A DNA stretch of 31,173 bases from the NCBI GenBank assembly GCA_001970855.1, contig LSSN01000080.1, forward strand, positions 1 through 31,173. The letters run 5' to 3'. The notes under the pieces were generated by a model, which did no database searches, was not told where the DNA came from, and saw nothing but the letters and a program-made list of their open reading frames with translations. Every line of letters begins with the position of its first letter. Positions within the stretch are counted from its first letter, which is position 1. Below are positions 1-13,000 of this stretch, piece after piece. Origin of the DNA: Smittium culicis. Lineage: Eukaryota; Kickxellomycota; Harpellomycetes; Harpellales; Legeriomycetaceae. The translations under genes were made by a program, and so were the position numbers.

Positions 1-851
1 TGCTTTTTAATAGTTTTTTTGTATTCCATTAAAAGTTTGTTTAATAAACTCTCTGAGACAAAAAAAAAAATAACTAATAGCGCTTTAATATTTATTAGAG
101 TATGTATCACGAGAATTTAAATTTGTTTAAATGTATGATGCGTTAAGAAAGAACCAAAGCTGGTATTCATCAGATTTAGCAAAAATATTATACTCTAGAC
201 GTGCTAGAAATATTATTTTTTATATTAAAGTGATATTTTATATCCTCAAAAGTTAATTGGAAAAAAAAAACAAAAAATTCGATTAATAATTTTCTTTAAA
301 GAGATATTAGTAAATAGGTTGCAGTATGCTATAAAATATAGCTTTTTAATTTATTTTAATAACATTTAGAGTATATAAAAGCGAATACGGATAAATATCC
401 AAACAACTCGATTCTCTAAATTTACTATTTATAAAATCTGTAAATTACTTACAGCCATTCGCTACAACTATTAAGTTAATAATCATTCCTTAATTGGATA
501 ATACTATTGGCAAACGCTACTATTTAAAAAACTATTTACTCATTTGTTAAAATACCAATCAAATATTAGTAATTTTAATTGATTAAAATTTTAAATAAAA
601 TACAAAATCTTATTTTTTCCAATTCCAAATATCAAAGTGTTTATAATCTTTTTTTCAATACACATCAATACTTATATTAAATAAATTCGACAATACATTT
701 ATCTTCACCTAAACGATTAATTAGAATTTTATCAACCTGAAAAATCTCAATAATATCCGAAACTTCCAGCTTTAGAATTAGCTCCCTCTTACTTTCTCTA
801 AAACCTCTTTCAAATGTTTATAGACTAAACAACGAAAGTTTAATTAGATAA
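1..851. other. AT-rich upstream region, no gene seen
   Basis: No open frame of gene-like length or composition is visible on either strand. The stretch is dominated by A/T runs. The last 200 bases or so are pyrimidine-rich on the + strand and lead to the ATG at 852, so they probably contain the promoter and 5' untranslated region of the TMEM94-like gene. No specific promoter element can be assigned. Confidence 0.5.
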
Positions 852-3800
852 ATGGATACCCCAATCACCAATGATAATCCAATCACAGAAATTCACGTAG
901 ATGGCCAGCTAGGAAACTCTACTGTTCAAGCTAAGCAGTAAGCTTTTTTTTAAAATATAGTAAATACACACTCGTGTACATACTTCATATTAGCTTCTTA
1001 ATGTACAATAGCTGCTAATTTCTTTCTTTTTTTTTTTTCGGTTGATAGAACTATTAGCTCTATCCTCGATCAGTATTGTAATCGAAAGGTTTTTAATAAA
1101 TCTACAGGTATTATATTTTCAGTTTATGAACTAAAAGTTAATTCAGTAACCTATTGAATTTTACATTTTCTTATCTTTCTAAAAAAATTCTTTTTATCTA
1201 ATTTAAGCTTTACCCCATTAATTATTTTCTAATTTAGCTTTCACTCGAGAAACAAAAACAACTTTTTTTCTAGCTGTTTTCACCTGTCTTATTCTATTCG
1301 CACTTTTTATATTGCTTCGGGTAAAAAAATACTCTTTTAACAAGGCAAACATTGAAGTTACTTTTGGTCTGATTCTACTCTTTCTTGGAATATGCATCAC
1401 CACTTACCTATTATTATATGATGCAAATAAAAGAGACAATGAAATATTTGAACGAGTTAGTAAAATAAGTCGTGCTTTTGATCTTTGGAACAACATATAC
1501 CCTACATATAGCTTACCCGAAATACCAACTGTTTGTGTTTATTCGGTTCTCAGAGATAACAACTGGGTATCGATTCCCACACTTCTTATAGCAAAAAATG
1601 ATCTTTTCAGACTAGAAAATGGCCAAGCTGCCCCTTGTGCCTGCTCGCTTTTGCCAAACAATAATAAAACTAACCTCCCTCAATACAAACTCGAAAGCGG
1701 ACAAAAGTTTTTTTTATCAAATTTGTATAGCAATATCAATGTTACTATCGATTCATTCAACTCCTTAGATTATGCTAATCCTATCTTTTTAGCTCATGAA
1801 TCTCCACTACAGGATCACCTAGATCAAGTTTACTACAACACTAACCATCTACGAAAGTCAGTTTTTGAGAATCAAATGGCTATCGTAATAAAAAAAATTT
1901 TCTACTACTTTATTCCTCTAGTTATCTCTTTGATTTTTATTCACAGCATTGTATACCTAATCATTGACTCAAAAAATAATTCTCCTTATGGCCCTGAACT
2001 CTTTCTATACAAAATTTCTTTACTCATATACCCAATTGGACTTGCTTTTCCTACTATTTATTTATTCAAACTCATATCAATCACCTTCGGAAACTGTAAA
2101 ATTATCACTTTAAGCAACGTCCTACAACAAAGCAAAACTGATTATGAAGATTTAGACTTTATTGATGAGTTCGACGCTGATGCCCCTCCCCCTACAAAAG
2201 ATGTAGAAGTCAGTTTTTTCCAAGTATTAAAGAAAATGATTTGGATCGCTAAAAACTCTGATTACAAAAATTTATCCCGATTTAGCAACTTGATTGAAAA
2301 TCTTGGCTCTATTACCACTTTTTGCAGTGTTGATCAAGAAGGCACAATTTCTCACACTGAACCCGAGGAGCTTGTTATACCATCCAATAATCTTTCTGAA
2401 AAACTTTTAGCCCTTGAAATCGAAAAGTCTTATGACTCAAAATTCGCATATACTCTCTCAGATGACATTAATGGACAGCCTTGGTCTTCTCATGTTGACC
2501 TCTTGAAACCTATTGCAAATCTCTTTGCCCAACACTCTTTCTGTAACCATTTTCTAAATGATTCCAAACTGTCCGAAAACCACAGCAGAATTTGCTACTC
2601 CAACAAATCTGTGTCTATACCTCAAACACTGGATTTCTGCCTCTGTATGCTTGGAAAATACATCGGAGTTCATAACAGAAATCCCTCATGCAATAATCAC
2701 TCTAATCAAAATCAAGCCCAAGTTCAAACTAGAAGCCAAAACCAAATTTTGCCCTTTGAACAAAACTCGTCAAAACTACCTTTGTCTTCAAATTTATTAT
2801 ATTTATCCACAAATCACCCCTCTTATAAATCTTTCAAGTCAAGAAAACAAAATAACTTATTGTTAATGGAAACATCTCTACATGTAAATAAAAATAGTAT
2901 TATCACCTCTAAAAACGATCTGCCTTCTAATAATAAGATCGATGATAGCGGTCTCATTGATATAAACTGTTACAGTAGTGGCAATTTTGATCTGATCCTA
3001 AGCTTATGTAGCACTTATTGGAACGGTAAAAGTATTTCAACAATTAATAATGAAACATTAGCTGAACTCTTTGAATTTTTCGAATCTGCTAAAGTTCAAG
3101 ATTTGAGATGTGTTGCATACTCGACCAAATCCATCTCGATTGATAACAATGCACTACCTATCTTTTCTAATCTTTTTAACATTTCATCAGTTACACATAA
3201 ATCAATTCAAAATACTTCTTATAATAATCGTACTGTAAGATTAGACCTCAATTGGGGAAACCCTTCTGATCTTAAACTAGATGAACCTGCTGTGAACAGT
3301 GAAATTTCTACAAATACTTCCAAAAACAACGGTATACACATGTTTTTCTTTTTTATATATCTCTAATTTATTTTTTTTGGCTTTTCTTTTTATTTTATTT
3401 ACAAGATCTTTCATATCATTTTCAAAATGTACAACATATCAATAGAGCACATCGTCAATGACTCTAGCAGCAATATTCAGCAAAACTTAAGCTCTGTGAG
3501 GTCCAATGTTAATAATTTTGATAATTCTTCTCATGAAGGCCCCGGCCAAAAATCCAACGAGCCTTCATTTTTATCACAAGATAATAAACCTCATCATCAA
3601 TCTCAATTCCCTTTTTACTTTAACAATCAGTTCAAGATGGACAGATTAAACTCTGTAATCGAAAATCAGATTAAATCTAATCCTAACTCTAATGCCGACT
3701 ATTCTCGGGAATATTTACAAACCATATCAGTAGATACCTTTTGTAACGAAATCGCTGATGATCAACTGTTCTTAGGGCTAGTTACTTTTTGCCACAATCC

Positions 3801-5806
3801 AAAAATTGTAAATATACTAAACTTAATTGAACATTTCTTTTCTTTTTGGTTTGAAAATCTATATTATTCCATTGTTTGTATTTAATACATATTCTAATTT
3901 TATATATCTAATGTTTTTAAAGGACGTTTGCGATTTTATCGAAGATCTATCTTTGGCAGGTATCAGATTCGTTTACTTTTCACAAGAAAATGGGCAAACT
4001 AGTAAGGCATTTGCTGAAAGGTTGGGTCTAGAAACTGACTGGAATACGTGTATATTGCTAAGTAGCGAGCAACACTTTAATACTGAATTTGCCCATGCAG
4101 GCTTTGCTGAAAATAATGACCAATCTTCATATATATCTGAAGCAAAGTATCAGAGCGGCAGATCAGAAAATCAATCTGAGAATAATGATGTAGAAAATAA
4201 TATTGATATTGAAAACAATGACAATAACTTTTATGGAGATGAAGGATACCACGAGGATTACGAAATAAAAGCACAACTACCTCGTGGTATTGACGAAATA
4301 AAAGAACATCTTGAGCAAGTTGACGATATTCCTCTACAAGTATCTTTATTTGCAGAATGTACTAGTACTACAACATCGCAAATGATCAATATATTTTCTG
4401 ATTATGGCGAAATTGTTTGCGTTGTCGGTAGTATGCTTTTGAATTCTAACACTGCTATATTTTTAAACTCACACTTATCTTTTGCTATCGACCCACTTTG
4501 TCACAGATATACATCCAATGCTAATACTTTAGCTTCCATATCATGTATTGACTCACTTCTTAATTTGGTTGCTATAAAGGATGGAAACGCTAATAATACC
4601 AGTAATAACATAAAGTCAAATAGTTCAACTAATAATCCTATCAGCGGGAATTCTAATTCATTTAAAGGCTCCAATAACATTAAAATTTCCAAGAACGGCA
4701 GTGATAACCAAACAGCACACAAAATTCCTGCAGACGAAAGTATTTCCAATGACGGTAATGTTGGTAGCAACAGTAATTTCGCTAATAGTGAAATGCCGAC
4801 TTCACACCATAAACCATCTTATAACCAGTTATTTGATGTAGCCTCAGCACTAAACTCGCTATGCTGTCCGATTTTTTTGCTGCATGATACTTCATTCTAT
4901 ACAGTTTTACAGCTTGCAAGCGAATCACGCCGGTTGCTTGGTTCATTCCGTCAAGGGCTATTATTTATTGGCGGCTGTTACTTGTCTGCTTTTTTTATTA
5001 ACTTCATTTGTATTTTGTCAGTTTTACCGCCTGCGTTAGACTATTTCGCAACATTCTGGCATCTCTGCGTATTTGCTCCGGTCATTGCTTTTACATATTC
5101 ATTTGTTAGCCCTGATCCAAATTGTATGTCGCAAATGACATCAAAAAACAATAGCCATTTGAGAGACTTTAAACGATTTTGTGTATATTCATTATTGCGG
5201 CTATTTCCTATCGTTTTTTCAACTTCTCTTTCATACATTCTTGCACTTTTTGGAACTTGCAGCTTGAATTCGCAAAATTCCTGTACCTTATATAGCGATA
5301 ATATGCTTTCCAAGTATTTTATTTTCCACGAGATTTTAATAACACCACCACCAAATCAAGAAGAAATCGTTGCCATCCCACAAATGCTGGCATCACTAGT
5401 ATTTTTATTCAACTTGATATTGTTTGGAGCAACAATGATGCATCGTGTTGACAAAATCAATATCAAGACATTATTTCTGAATGTACAGTTTGTTTTATTT
5501 TCAGTTGGATTCGCAATAATATCAGCAGCTGCAATAACTCTAATTACATTCTTTAGTTACTATAGTAACGGTAGCAACAGTAGCATCGATGCTGGATCCA
5601 TAGTTGTGGGATTAAATTCCATATCTCAAAAAATGTGGAATTTTATTCCTTTCTATTCGTACATTATCGGGTTTGTTCTTCCCATTTTCTTGCTTGTTCC
5701 TGTACAAGAAATGTGCAAAAGCCATGATAGAAGACGCTATTTGCGGTATCAAAAGATTGCCAAGCTCGAATTTAATACAAAGCTTGGCTTACACTCGCCG
5801 TTATAA
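852..5806 (+). CDS. TMEM94: TMEM94-like P-type-ATPase-related membrane protein, 5 exons
   Basis: Exons 852-937, 1049-1107, 1238-3331, 3446-3807 and 3923-5806 join in frame to 1494 residues; human TMEM94 has about 1350. The family comprises multi-pass ER membrane proteins related to P-type ATPases, with a reported role in Mg2+ handling. Four hydrophobic segments lie near residues 57-74, 89-109, 269-291 and 305-328, and six between 1213 and 1461, giving about ten. A degenerate phosphorylation loop reads CSVDQEGTIS with Asp414, in place of DKTGT. Family signatures recognised are IRFVYFSQENG (about 881), LPRGIDEIKEHL (986) and a C-terminal RYQKIAKLEFNTKLGLHSPL that closely follows the animal protein end. 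Asn/Ser-rich loops (about 1085-1160) are lineage-specific. The exon 3/4 junction is the least certain: GTATAC at 3332 to AG at 3445 is the pairing that best fits both donor and phase. The gene lies in tandem with the TCP10-domain gene. Confidence 0.88.
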
Positions 5807-6322
5807 TAATCGTGGTTTAAAAAAGTTTTAATCTTTGAATTTTTTCCCCCAAAATATTCCTCTTTGTCAATTTTTTGTGTTCATTTGTGTAAATATTCCG
5901 TTTTTGCTTTTTCGATTTAAATTATTTAATATAATTTTAATTTTCGCTTTATCTAATTACTTTTTACTAGTTTAGGATTTTTTCTTTTCTAGTTTCTATA
6001 TATGTTCGCTTTATATGTGTATTTATAATCAGATGCACTAATTAATGTAAAGAACGGAATAATATTTATCGATTTATAGTATATACTTAAATCAATTTAA
6101 TTGGTCTTTTTTAAGGTTCAATTTTTGAAATAATTCCAAGTGATAATTAAACACCTTAAATATAGCTCTTTACTTATTTAATTTGATTTGTTCTTTTTCA
6201 AAAATGCCACAATAAAATTAATACCTTTTTAGAATAATAATAGCCACTTTAATGATTTCAAACTTTTAATCGCTAATAAGCCTTTATCTTTTTAACTTTT
6301 AAACTGTAATTAAAAAACAAAA
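5807..6322. other. Intergenic region between two + strand genes
   Basis: About 515 bases of A/T-rich sequence. It should hold the 3' end signals of the TMEM94-like gene and the promoter of the next gene. AATAAA-like strings are common here because of base composition, so no polyadenylation site is assigned. Confidence 0.5.
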
Positions 6323-7992
6323 ATGAGCTACTTAGATTCGACGTTTGGGCCTAAAGAGGATTATATTCCGCCTCCTAGCCTCTTCGAATACAAACTTGAC
6401 CACAATGATGTATTTAATTTTTTTTTGCTTATTATCAATATAAATAAATGGGCCTTTTAAAAAATTTATTTTCTTTTACTATACACTAGTATTATATAAA
6501 TAGAATTTAAATAGTCGAGATGAATACACAAAATCAAGCTTTTCGAATAATAGCTCAGGCGATCCCGATTATCATGATTTCAATTATAAAAAAAGTGGAC
6601 TGACAAATTCGTCGATATCTAAGTTGGAACATTTACTATCCAAAATGGACTCTATTAGAATCGATAACAAAAACTCAAGGGAAACAGCCCATAAAATGCC
6701 CATAAATTCACAACCCTTGAATAAAAATAAAAGCAGTAGTTATGATAAAACCCCGGAATATTTCGAATATACAAATCCGAAGCCAGCATATAAAAGTAGC
6801 TTGAATCAAGGATCTAGAATTGATTGGGATAGTAGAAAAGGAATTTACGAATCTGAAGCCAGTCCTTTTAGATTTGCAACACCCGAATATATAAAAAATA
6901 TAAGACTTTCACCTGAGAAATACAAAGAGTTTAATTCTGCTCTAGACGAAAGCGGTAGCAATTTATATGAGTAAATTTAAACCCTAGCATATTAATATAT
7001 TTATTTGAGAAATTATCAAATTTTCTATTTTGTATATATATAAATCTTTTTGTTGATTTTAGGTTATTATTTGATAAGAACTGCGATAGTTCGGATAAAA
7101 ATTCTTTTAAAGAAAAGAAATTTACGACAACAAGAAACTCAAGCAACAACACCAAAACCAATAACTTTATTAAAACTAGGTGCTCAGATAACAGCAAAAC
7201 CTCTCACAAAATTTTACCTAGTGAAACTTATTCTAGCACAAGTTCTGGAAGAATCTTTGCAGAAGATTCTACTTTTATAGACGGTAAATTGAAGCTAGTT
7301 CCTGATAGTCCCGATTTAAAAAACAATATTAGTTATATCAGACACAGACTTAGTATAATAAAAAATCATATTTTCACAAATGATAAACATTTGGAGTATA
7401 AGGTACTAATTACCAACTATTGCCTATTTTTTAAATTTAATTGTTAGTTTTACACTACTTGCACTTTACAAGCGCTTTATTATTTATAGCAAAAACTTTA
7501 ATTAGACCTATTTATATAATTCAATAATTGTAGGAGACTATTCTAAAAAATGGTAAAATAGAATGGAGACTAAGCAATACGAAAGTACTTGTTGGATACC
7601 CAGACGGAAATGTTAAATTATTTATTTCGCCGCATAAGTATATCGTTTATTTGCACAATAAAGACACTATTGAGGTAAAACAAAAACCGTTTAAAAATAT
7701 TAAGCGTTCTTAATTACTTTATTCTCATTGTTTGATTAATGTCACTTTTCATTTTTTTTTCCAGCATATTTAACTCTGCATTCATTTTTTTTTTTAGACA
7801 TTTGTATTAAACTAATTATCTTTATTTTATTTACATTTTATTTTTATTTACGTATAGTTTGATGAAGTGAAATGTGAAAAGATTTACACGTTTACACAGA
7901 ATGGCATTAAAAAAATAACTAATAAATCCGGCATTATTAGTTATTCATTTCCTGACGGTAGTTATTATATCGACACTCCAACTAGGCCTTGA
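6323..7992 (+). CDS. Protein with TCP10/CPAP C-terminal-type (G-box) domain, 5 exons
   Basis: Exons 6323-6409, 6504-6970, 7063-7402, 7534-7674 and 7858-7992 join in phase to 389 residues, starting MSYLDSTFGPKEDY and ending with TGA. All donors are GTA and all acceptors AG. Residues 30-298 are low-complexity, rich in Ser, Asn and Lys, and not recognisable. Residues 299-389 look like the TCP10_C fold: short beta strands separated by YPDGNVKLF and SFPDGSYYIDTP, the [YF]PDG repeats of the CPAP/SAS-4/TCP10 G-box. In animals that domain binds STIL/Ana2 in centriole assembly. The protein is much shorter than CPAP and shows no tubulin-binding region that I can see, so a centriolar role is inference. 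The exon structure is well supported because the reading frame changes from coding to stop-rich exactly at each junction. The gene converges on BUD32. Confidence 0.68.
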
Positions 7993-8335
7993 TAGCTCGA
8001 TGAACAAGTTCAATGAAAGCTTTTATGCGCTTAAACGGTTGATGTTTTTTTTTTTTTTTAATTATTATTCCGAGAGAGTTTTAAGCACAAAAACGATTCT
8101 AAAGAAAAGCTGATTCTATTTAAAAAAGTTTTTTTTTTATTTGTAATTATTCTCATTTTAGTTTAAATAAAAACTAGTTTGCAATTATGAGTTAAATAAA
8201 AGCAGTATACATACTTTTCCTTTAAGAAAAAGTAATGTTTAAAGTGTAACTTGAAAAGAACTTGGTAGCGCGTTTGGATTCTGTGAATAATAGCTGAGTT
8301 GGATTTGATATTTTAAATTAATCCGGATCTGCTAA
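7993..8335. other. Convergent 3' intergenic region
   Basis: This 343-base gap separates the ends of two convergent genes (TCP10-domain protein on +, BUD32 on -). It contains poly-T runs and no coding-like frame. Both 3' untranslated regions must lie here. Confidence 0.5.
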
Positions 8336-9077
8336 TTATCCAGACATATCTCTTTTGCGTCCACGCATTCTAACATCTTCTAAGCGAGTTAAAACAGATT
8401 TAGAGTTTTTAGATAATTTAGTGTATGTACTGTAAAACGAGGCCAAGAAATCGTGGCAGTTCGGGGCTGTGCTAGAAAGGGCTCGTTCAAATACGTACAA
8501 ATCAACTGCTTTGTCTTCGGCTACGTCGCTGATAAAACCCAAGCCGAAATCAATAAGAGTGACATTTGAATCATTCTTTTCCTTGTTGTATATCATGTTG
8601 GAGGTAGTTAAATCGCCATGGATTACATTGTTGTCATGAATTTGCGCAAGTACAATGGCAACTTGCTCTGCTAGAGTTTCAACAGGAATTTCCATTTCAT
8701 TAATTTTATAGCTCAGTAAATGCTTTACAGTAACACCTTCTATTTTCTCCATAAATATTACATGATCCCTCTTATCTACGTAGTATACAGCAGGGACAGG
8801 GATTTTGTTTAATAAGCATCTGTTGAGAAGCCTTACTTCCATAGTAATTTGTGAATTAAGCAGTTTTTTATCCAAATCTGGGTGTCTATACTTTTTGCTG
8901 AATCTTTCTTTTTTGATTGCGCTTTTTCCATAAAAATCGCATTCGAATACTCTCTATAAAAAGTATTAGGTAATAAATTGAGTCAGTTTTTACAGGAAAA
9001 TATATTATAATTTTAATTGAAAATTAATTATGAATTACAGCTTCTGCTCCTTGGTTTGTAAGTTTTAGCTCTGCCAT
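8336..9077 (-). CDS. BUD32: KEOPS complex atypical kinase/ATPase Bud32 (PRPK family), 2 exons
   Basis: Exons 9077-9039 and 8953-8336 (intron 85 bases, GTAATT...TATAG) give 218 residues, the normal size for this minimal kinase. Bud32 is the ATPase subunit of KEOPS/EKC, which makes the t6A modification of ANN-decoding tRNAs. The N-terminus MAELKLTNQGAEA supplies the family's QGAEA nucleotide loop and is encoded entirely by the 39-base first exon. It is followed by KERFSKKYRHPDLD, a Bud32 hallmark. The catalytic loop is HGDLTTSN (Asp127, Asn132) and the metal motif is DFG at 148-150. The C-terminus is the short basic MRGRKRDMSG tail, which in relatives is needed for function. The protein lacks the C-lobe extension of ordinary kinases, as expected. 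Reading without the intron would lose the ATP loop. Confidence 0.93.
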
Positions 9078-10016
9078 TCTTTAAAGAAATAATAATGTCG
9101 AAAATCAGAATTCTTTATCTTTGAAAATATAACTGATTATTTAAAGAAGGAAATAATGAGTGGAAGAGTATATTAATGAGTATAAGGTCAGTTGGGCTTT
9201 AAAGTTATATATATATTTTGTAATAGAATAAATCTATAGCTTTTGTAAAATAAACAATAGCGAAATATAATATAGATAATTTTACATTTCTAATTTTTTT
9301 TTTCTGCAAACTTTTATTTTCTAGCAAACCATTTCTTTCCCATCCAGCCAATTACTGTTTATAAAAAATTTCTTGGTATTTAAATTTTATTGCAAGTTAA
9401 TTGCGATATCTACGCCTAATGTTTTTATCAGCTCTAATAGAAGCCCTTTACTTATCTATACACCGCCGTATATATTAGCCATACTTCACCAAAACATGTT
9501 TGATCTCCAACAAGATTACAAACTTTAGCAGCTTCAAATACTTTCTATAACTTTAGCAATATTTTTCTTTTAAAAGTCAATAAAATGGCTCTAATTTAAC
9601 CAATATACAATAATTTAAAAACATTACTTATTAAGGTATATTTATTATCCATTATAATTATTCTAAATTTATTTGCAACTTGGATTGAATCAAAATAACT
9701 AGTTAAACAAAATTTCGATATCATATATTGAATTTTATTTTATCCTCCAGGATTAACAAAATTATCTATCCAGGCTTGTCATAAATTTAATAAAATTACA
9801 TACACAAAATCAGATCATACTTTAACATTTTTTTTGATCAGATGTCTTGAATATAAAACCACCTATTGTATAATTAAAATCGGTTTTCGTATATTTTATA
9901 TTATTGATTGAGAATTTGCGAATACGAAAATAGTTGACGAGTGAATATAAAAAATGGAATGTCTAAAATATAAGAAATAAGAAATATTTAATATAATTAA
10001 ATGAAAAAAAAAGATT
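9078..10016. other. Intergenic region between BUD32 and the kinesin-5 gene
   Basis: This stretch lies between the BUD32 start and the kinesin-5 stop, both on the - strand, so it should hold the BUD32 promoter and the kinesin 3' region. One short stretch of about 30 codons on the - strand, near 9462-9551, is less AT-rich and protein-like, but it is bounded by stops and I do not recognise it. Confidence 0.45.
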
Positions 10017-13000
10017 CTATCTTTTGAGAAGTGAAGTTGGTTTTCTGATTCTTCTTGTCACTTTTTGTTCCGACCTATCGTTAGAGATTTGCTTTGTTAA
10101 ACCATAATTTTGACCATTTGAACTTGGGTGCGCTAGATCACTCTTTTGCGATAAAATATTGGATTGGTCATCTGAGATCACTTTTTGTGAATATTCTTTA
10201 GATTCAGCTTTTTCTTCACAATCATCATTATCAGTTGAAAACTTGAACCGTTTTTTAGAATAGCTACTAGCATCGCTAGTTCTACCAATAGACGTATCAT
10301 TATTTGACTCGCTGTTTTGATTATTCAAATCAGGGAATTTGGGGATAGTTAATTCTACATTTTCGATTCCCCTATTTTTTCTTTTTACCGATTTTCCGTT
10401 TATCTGAATTAGGCTTAAATCCGGGTTTACTATCTTACTACCCCACTCTAGATTAATCTCGCTATCTAAATTATTTATTTCGGTACTATTAAATTCGCTT
10501 TCACTTCCAAGGCTAAAAATATCAATTGCCTTTTGCTGGTCATCGGTCATTAATGAACGATCGCCTCGCAATATCGTATAAATGTCATTAACTGGTTTTG
10601 TGATCTTCCAGCTTATTTCAGATACATCCATTTGCTTTGTGCGTGGTGGTGTCTTTTGAATCGAGCCATTTTCACTAGAAATTGCTAAACTATCTGCAAT
10701 ACCAATATCCCGTTCCATATTATTAGTGCTATTTATCATTGTTTCAACTATCTCATTAGACTGGTTCAAAACAAGATCTGCTTCTTCTTTCAAACATCCG
10801 AATTTTTTGATCAAAACTTCATCAACTGATTTTTGTAGTTGTAACTTAGTATTTACTAAGATTGAGTTAAGTTTGTTCATTGCCTCAGAGTTATTTTCTT
10901 TTATTCCTTCTAATTGGTTGATAGCTGATCTATTACTTGACTCGAAAGTATCTATTAGTGTTGTATTACTGCTTTCAAGATCATTCATGTATAGAGTCAT
11001 TGACGAATTTAATTTTTGATCAAAATCTGATTTTGATTCTTTTTTGAGAATAATTGCTGAATTAGCCTTATCTGCTACTGTGGAAAATATTTCATTTAGT
11101 TTTCCTGCCATAGATAAATTGGAATCCTGAACTGCATCATTTGAGTGATTGAGAGATTCAATCACTTTACTGAATCCATTGATTTTCTCCTGGGAATTTA
11201 CATTGGCGTTTGTAACTAGATTTATACTCAAATCTGAATCTTTTTCGAAATTTGCAATAGCATTTTTCCATAGCTCAGTATGGATTTTAGAATTTTCTTC
11301 TAGCTTAATTTGCATTTCATTAATCATTTTTTCATTTTGCTGTTTTAATTTTTCAGACATCATTATTTGTAGTTTGTTGAATTCAGACTTTTGCCGATCG
11401 ATGAAATCGCTTTGTGAGCTTTTAACTAAATCTAAATTGTTAGAAATATTTTTCAATTCTTCTTTGTAACTTGATAGTCTGGATTGAACTGACAAAAACT
11501 CTTTTTTGGATAAGTTTAAGTTATCTTCAGTTAAAATTTTAGATTCTAGCAATTTATTCTCAACTAAGCTTAAAAGGTCTTGATTTGTATTGATGTCATT
11601 TTGAAAGGATATAGATGTTAGTTCTTGTAAGCTTGTGTTTGTTTTTGTAAAAGATAATTTTAAGCTTTCTAATGACTTAACTAATAACTCTTTATTTTGA
11701 ATATTTTTATCATTGAAGTTTCCAACTGCATTGGTGACGGATTCCTTTAATAGATTTGAAATTACTTTCAAGTCCAAATCTAAACTTTCGCCAAAATGAT
11801 TCTTCATTGTATTTGTGAACTCTTCTGTAATCATATCTAAATATTTATTTATACTTGGAGGCAATTGGTCTAAATTTTTAGAAATGACTTTACATAATGA
11901 ATTTGCGTTATCTTTGAAATCATTTAATATTTTCTTTTTTTGAGTTATTGATTTGTTTACTCTATCCATTTTATCATAGAATAGTTCTATTTCGTTCGTC
12001 AATTTATATAAAAATGCTGATAATGAGTTTGCAGTTTTATTTAGCTTTGATTCATTGTCAGATTGAATTTTATTTATAATCCTCTGCTCTTTTAGTAGTG
12101 ATTCGCTTTTTTTAAATTTGGTTTCAAGAGAATCGATTACCTGATTTTTTTCAGTTATCTCCAAGTCTTTAGTAATAAGTATTTGCTCTAGGTCAAAACA
12201 TTTATTCATTAATTCTTTTGCTTCATTGTGTACAGTTTTAAGCTCAGCTTCTCTTAATTCGACACGCTGCTTCCATTCATCTGCTTGATTAGATTTATAA
12301 TCAGAATCTTCAACAAGTTCCTTATATCTTTCTGCGGATAAGAATACACCGTTTTTTGAGTGTGAGGCTGCTAAATCCATTTGTAGTCTTTCAATTTGGA
12401 GCTGTAGGTCGCCTACTAAAGCGGTTTGAGTTACTTTTTTATTTGCTTCTGGTCTATTTCTTATACTTTTTGCGCGGTTGGCATAGTCTAAGGTAGATAA
12501 AGTTTCTTCTACGCTAGATTTGGATGGACCAATAGTAGCAATTAAACAAGTTTTTGTTTTTCCTCCTAAGGAGTCTCTTAATAGTCTTGTAAGTTTGCTT
12601 TCTCGATAAGGAATATGAGGAGATCTATCAACTAGCGAGTTGATAACTCTTCCCAGCGTTAAAAGAGATTGATTGATCATTCCAGCTTCTCTAGCTCTTC
12701 GTTGTTCGGCACCACTTCTTCCAATATTTTCACTTCCAGCCAAATCGACTAGATTTAGCTTTCCTATTTTTATTAAGTCTTCTCCGGCTTTTGATAAATT
12801 TTTTTCTTTAATATGAACTGTCAGCATAAATATAGAGTGAGATCTAGATGAGAATTCGTTACATTTTGTGTTTGCGACTTGCCTTTTTTGAGATCCACGT
12901 TGTAATAGTTTAATCGCGTCGTTTGAAGTTCTTACTAATTTTTCTTCGAGACCTTGAATTACTATACCGCCTTTACCAGCACCATCGTCATACAATCGGA

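Noticed and set aside
10726..11469. Two open frames on + opposite the kinesin-5 stalk
   Set aside because: They are antisense shadows of the coiled-coil coding sequence.
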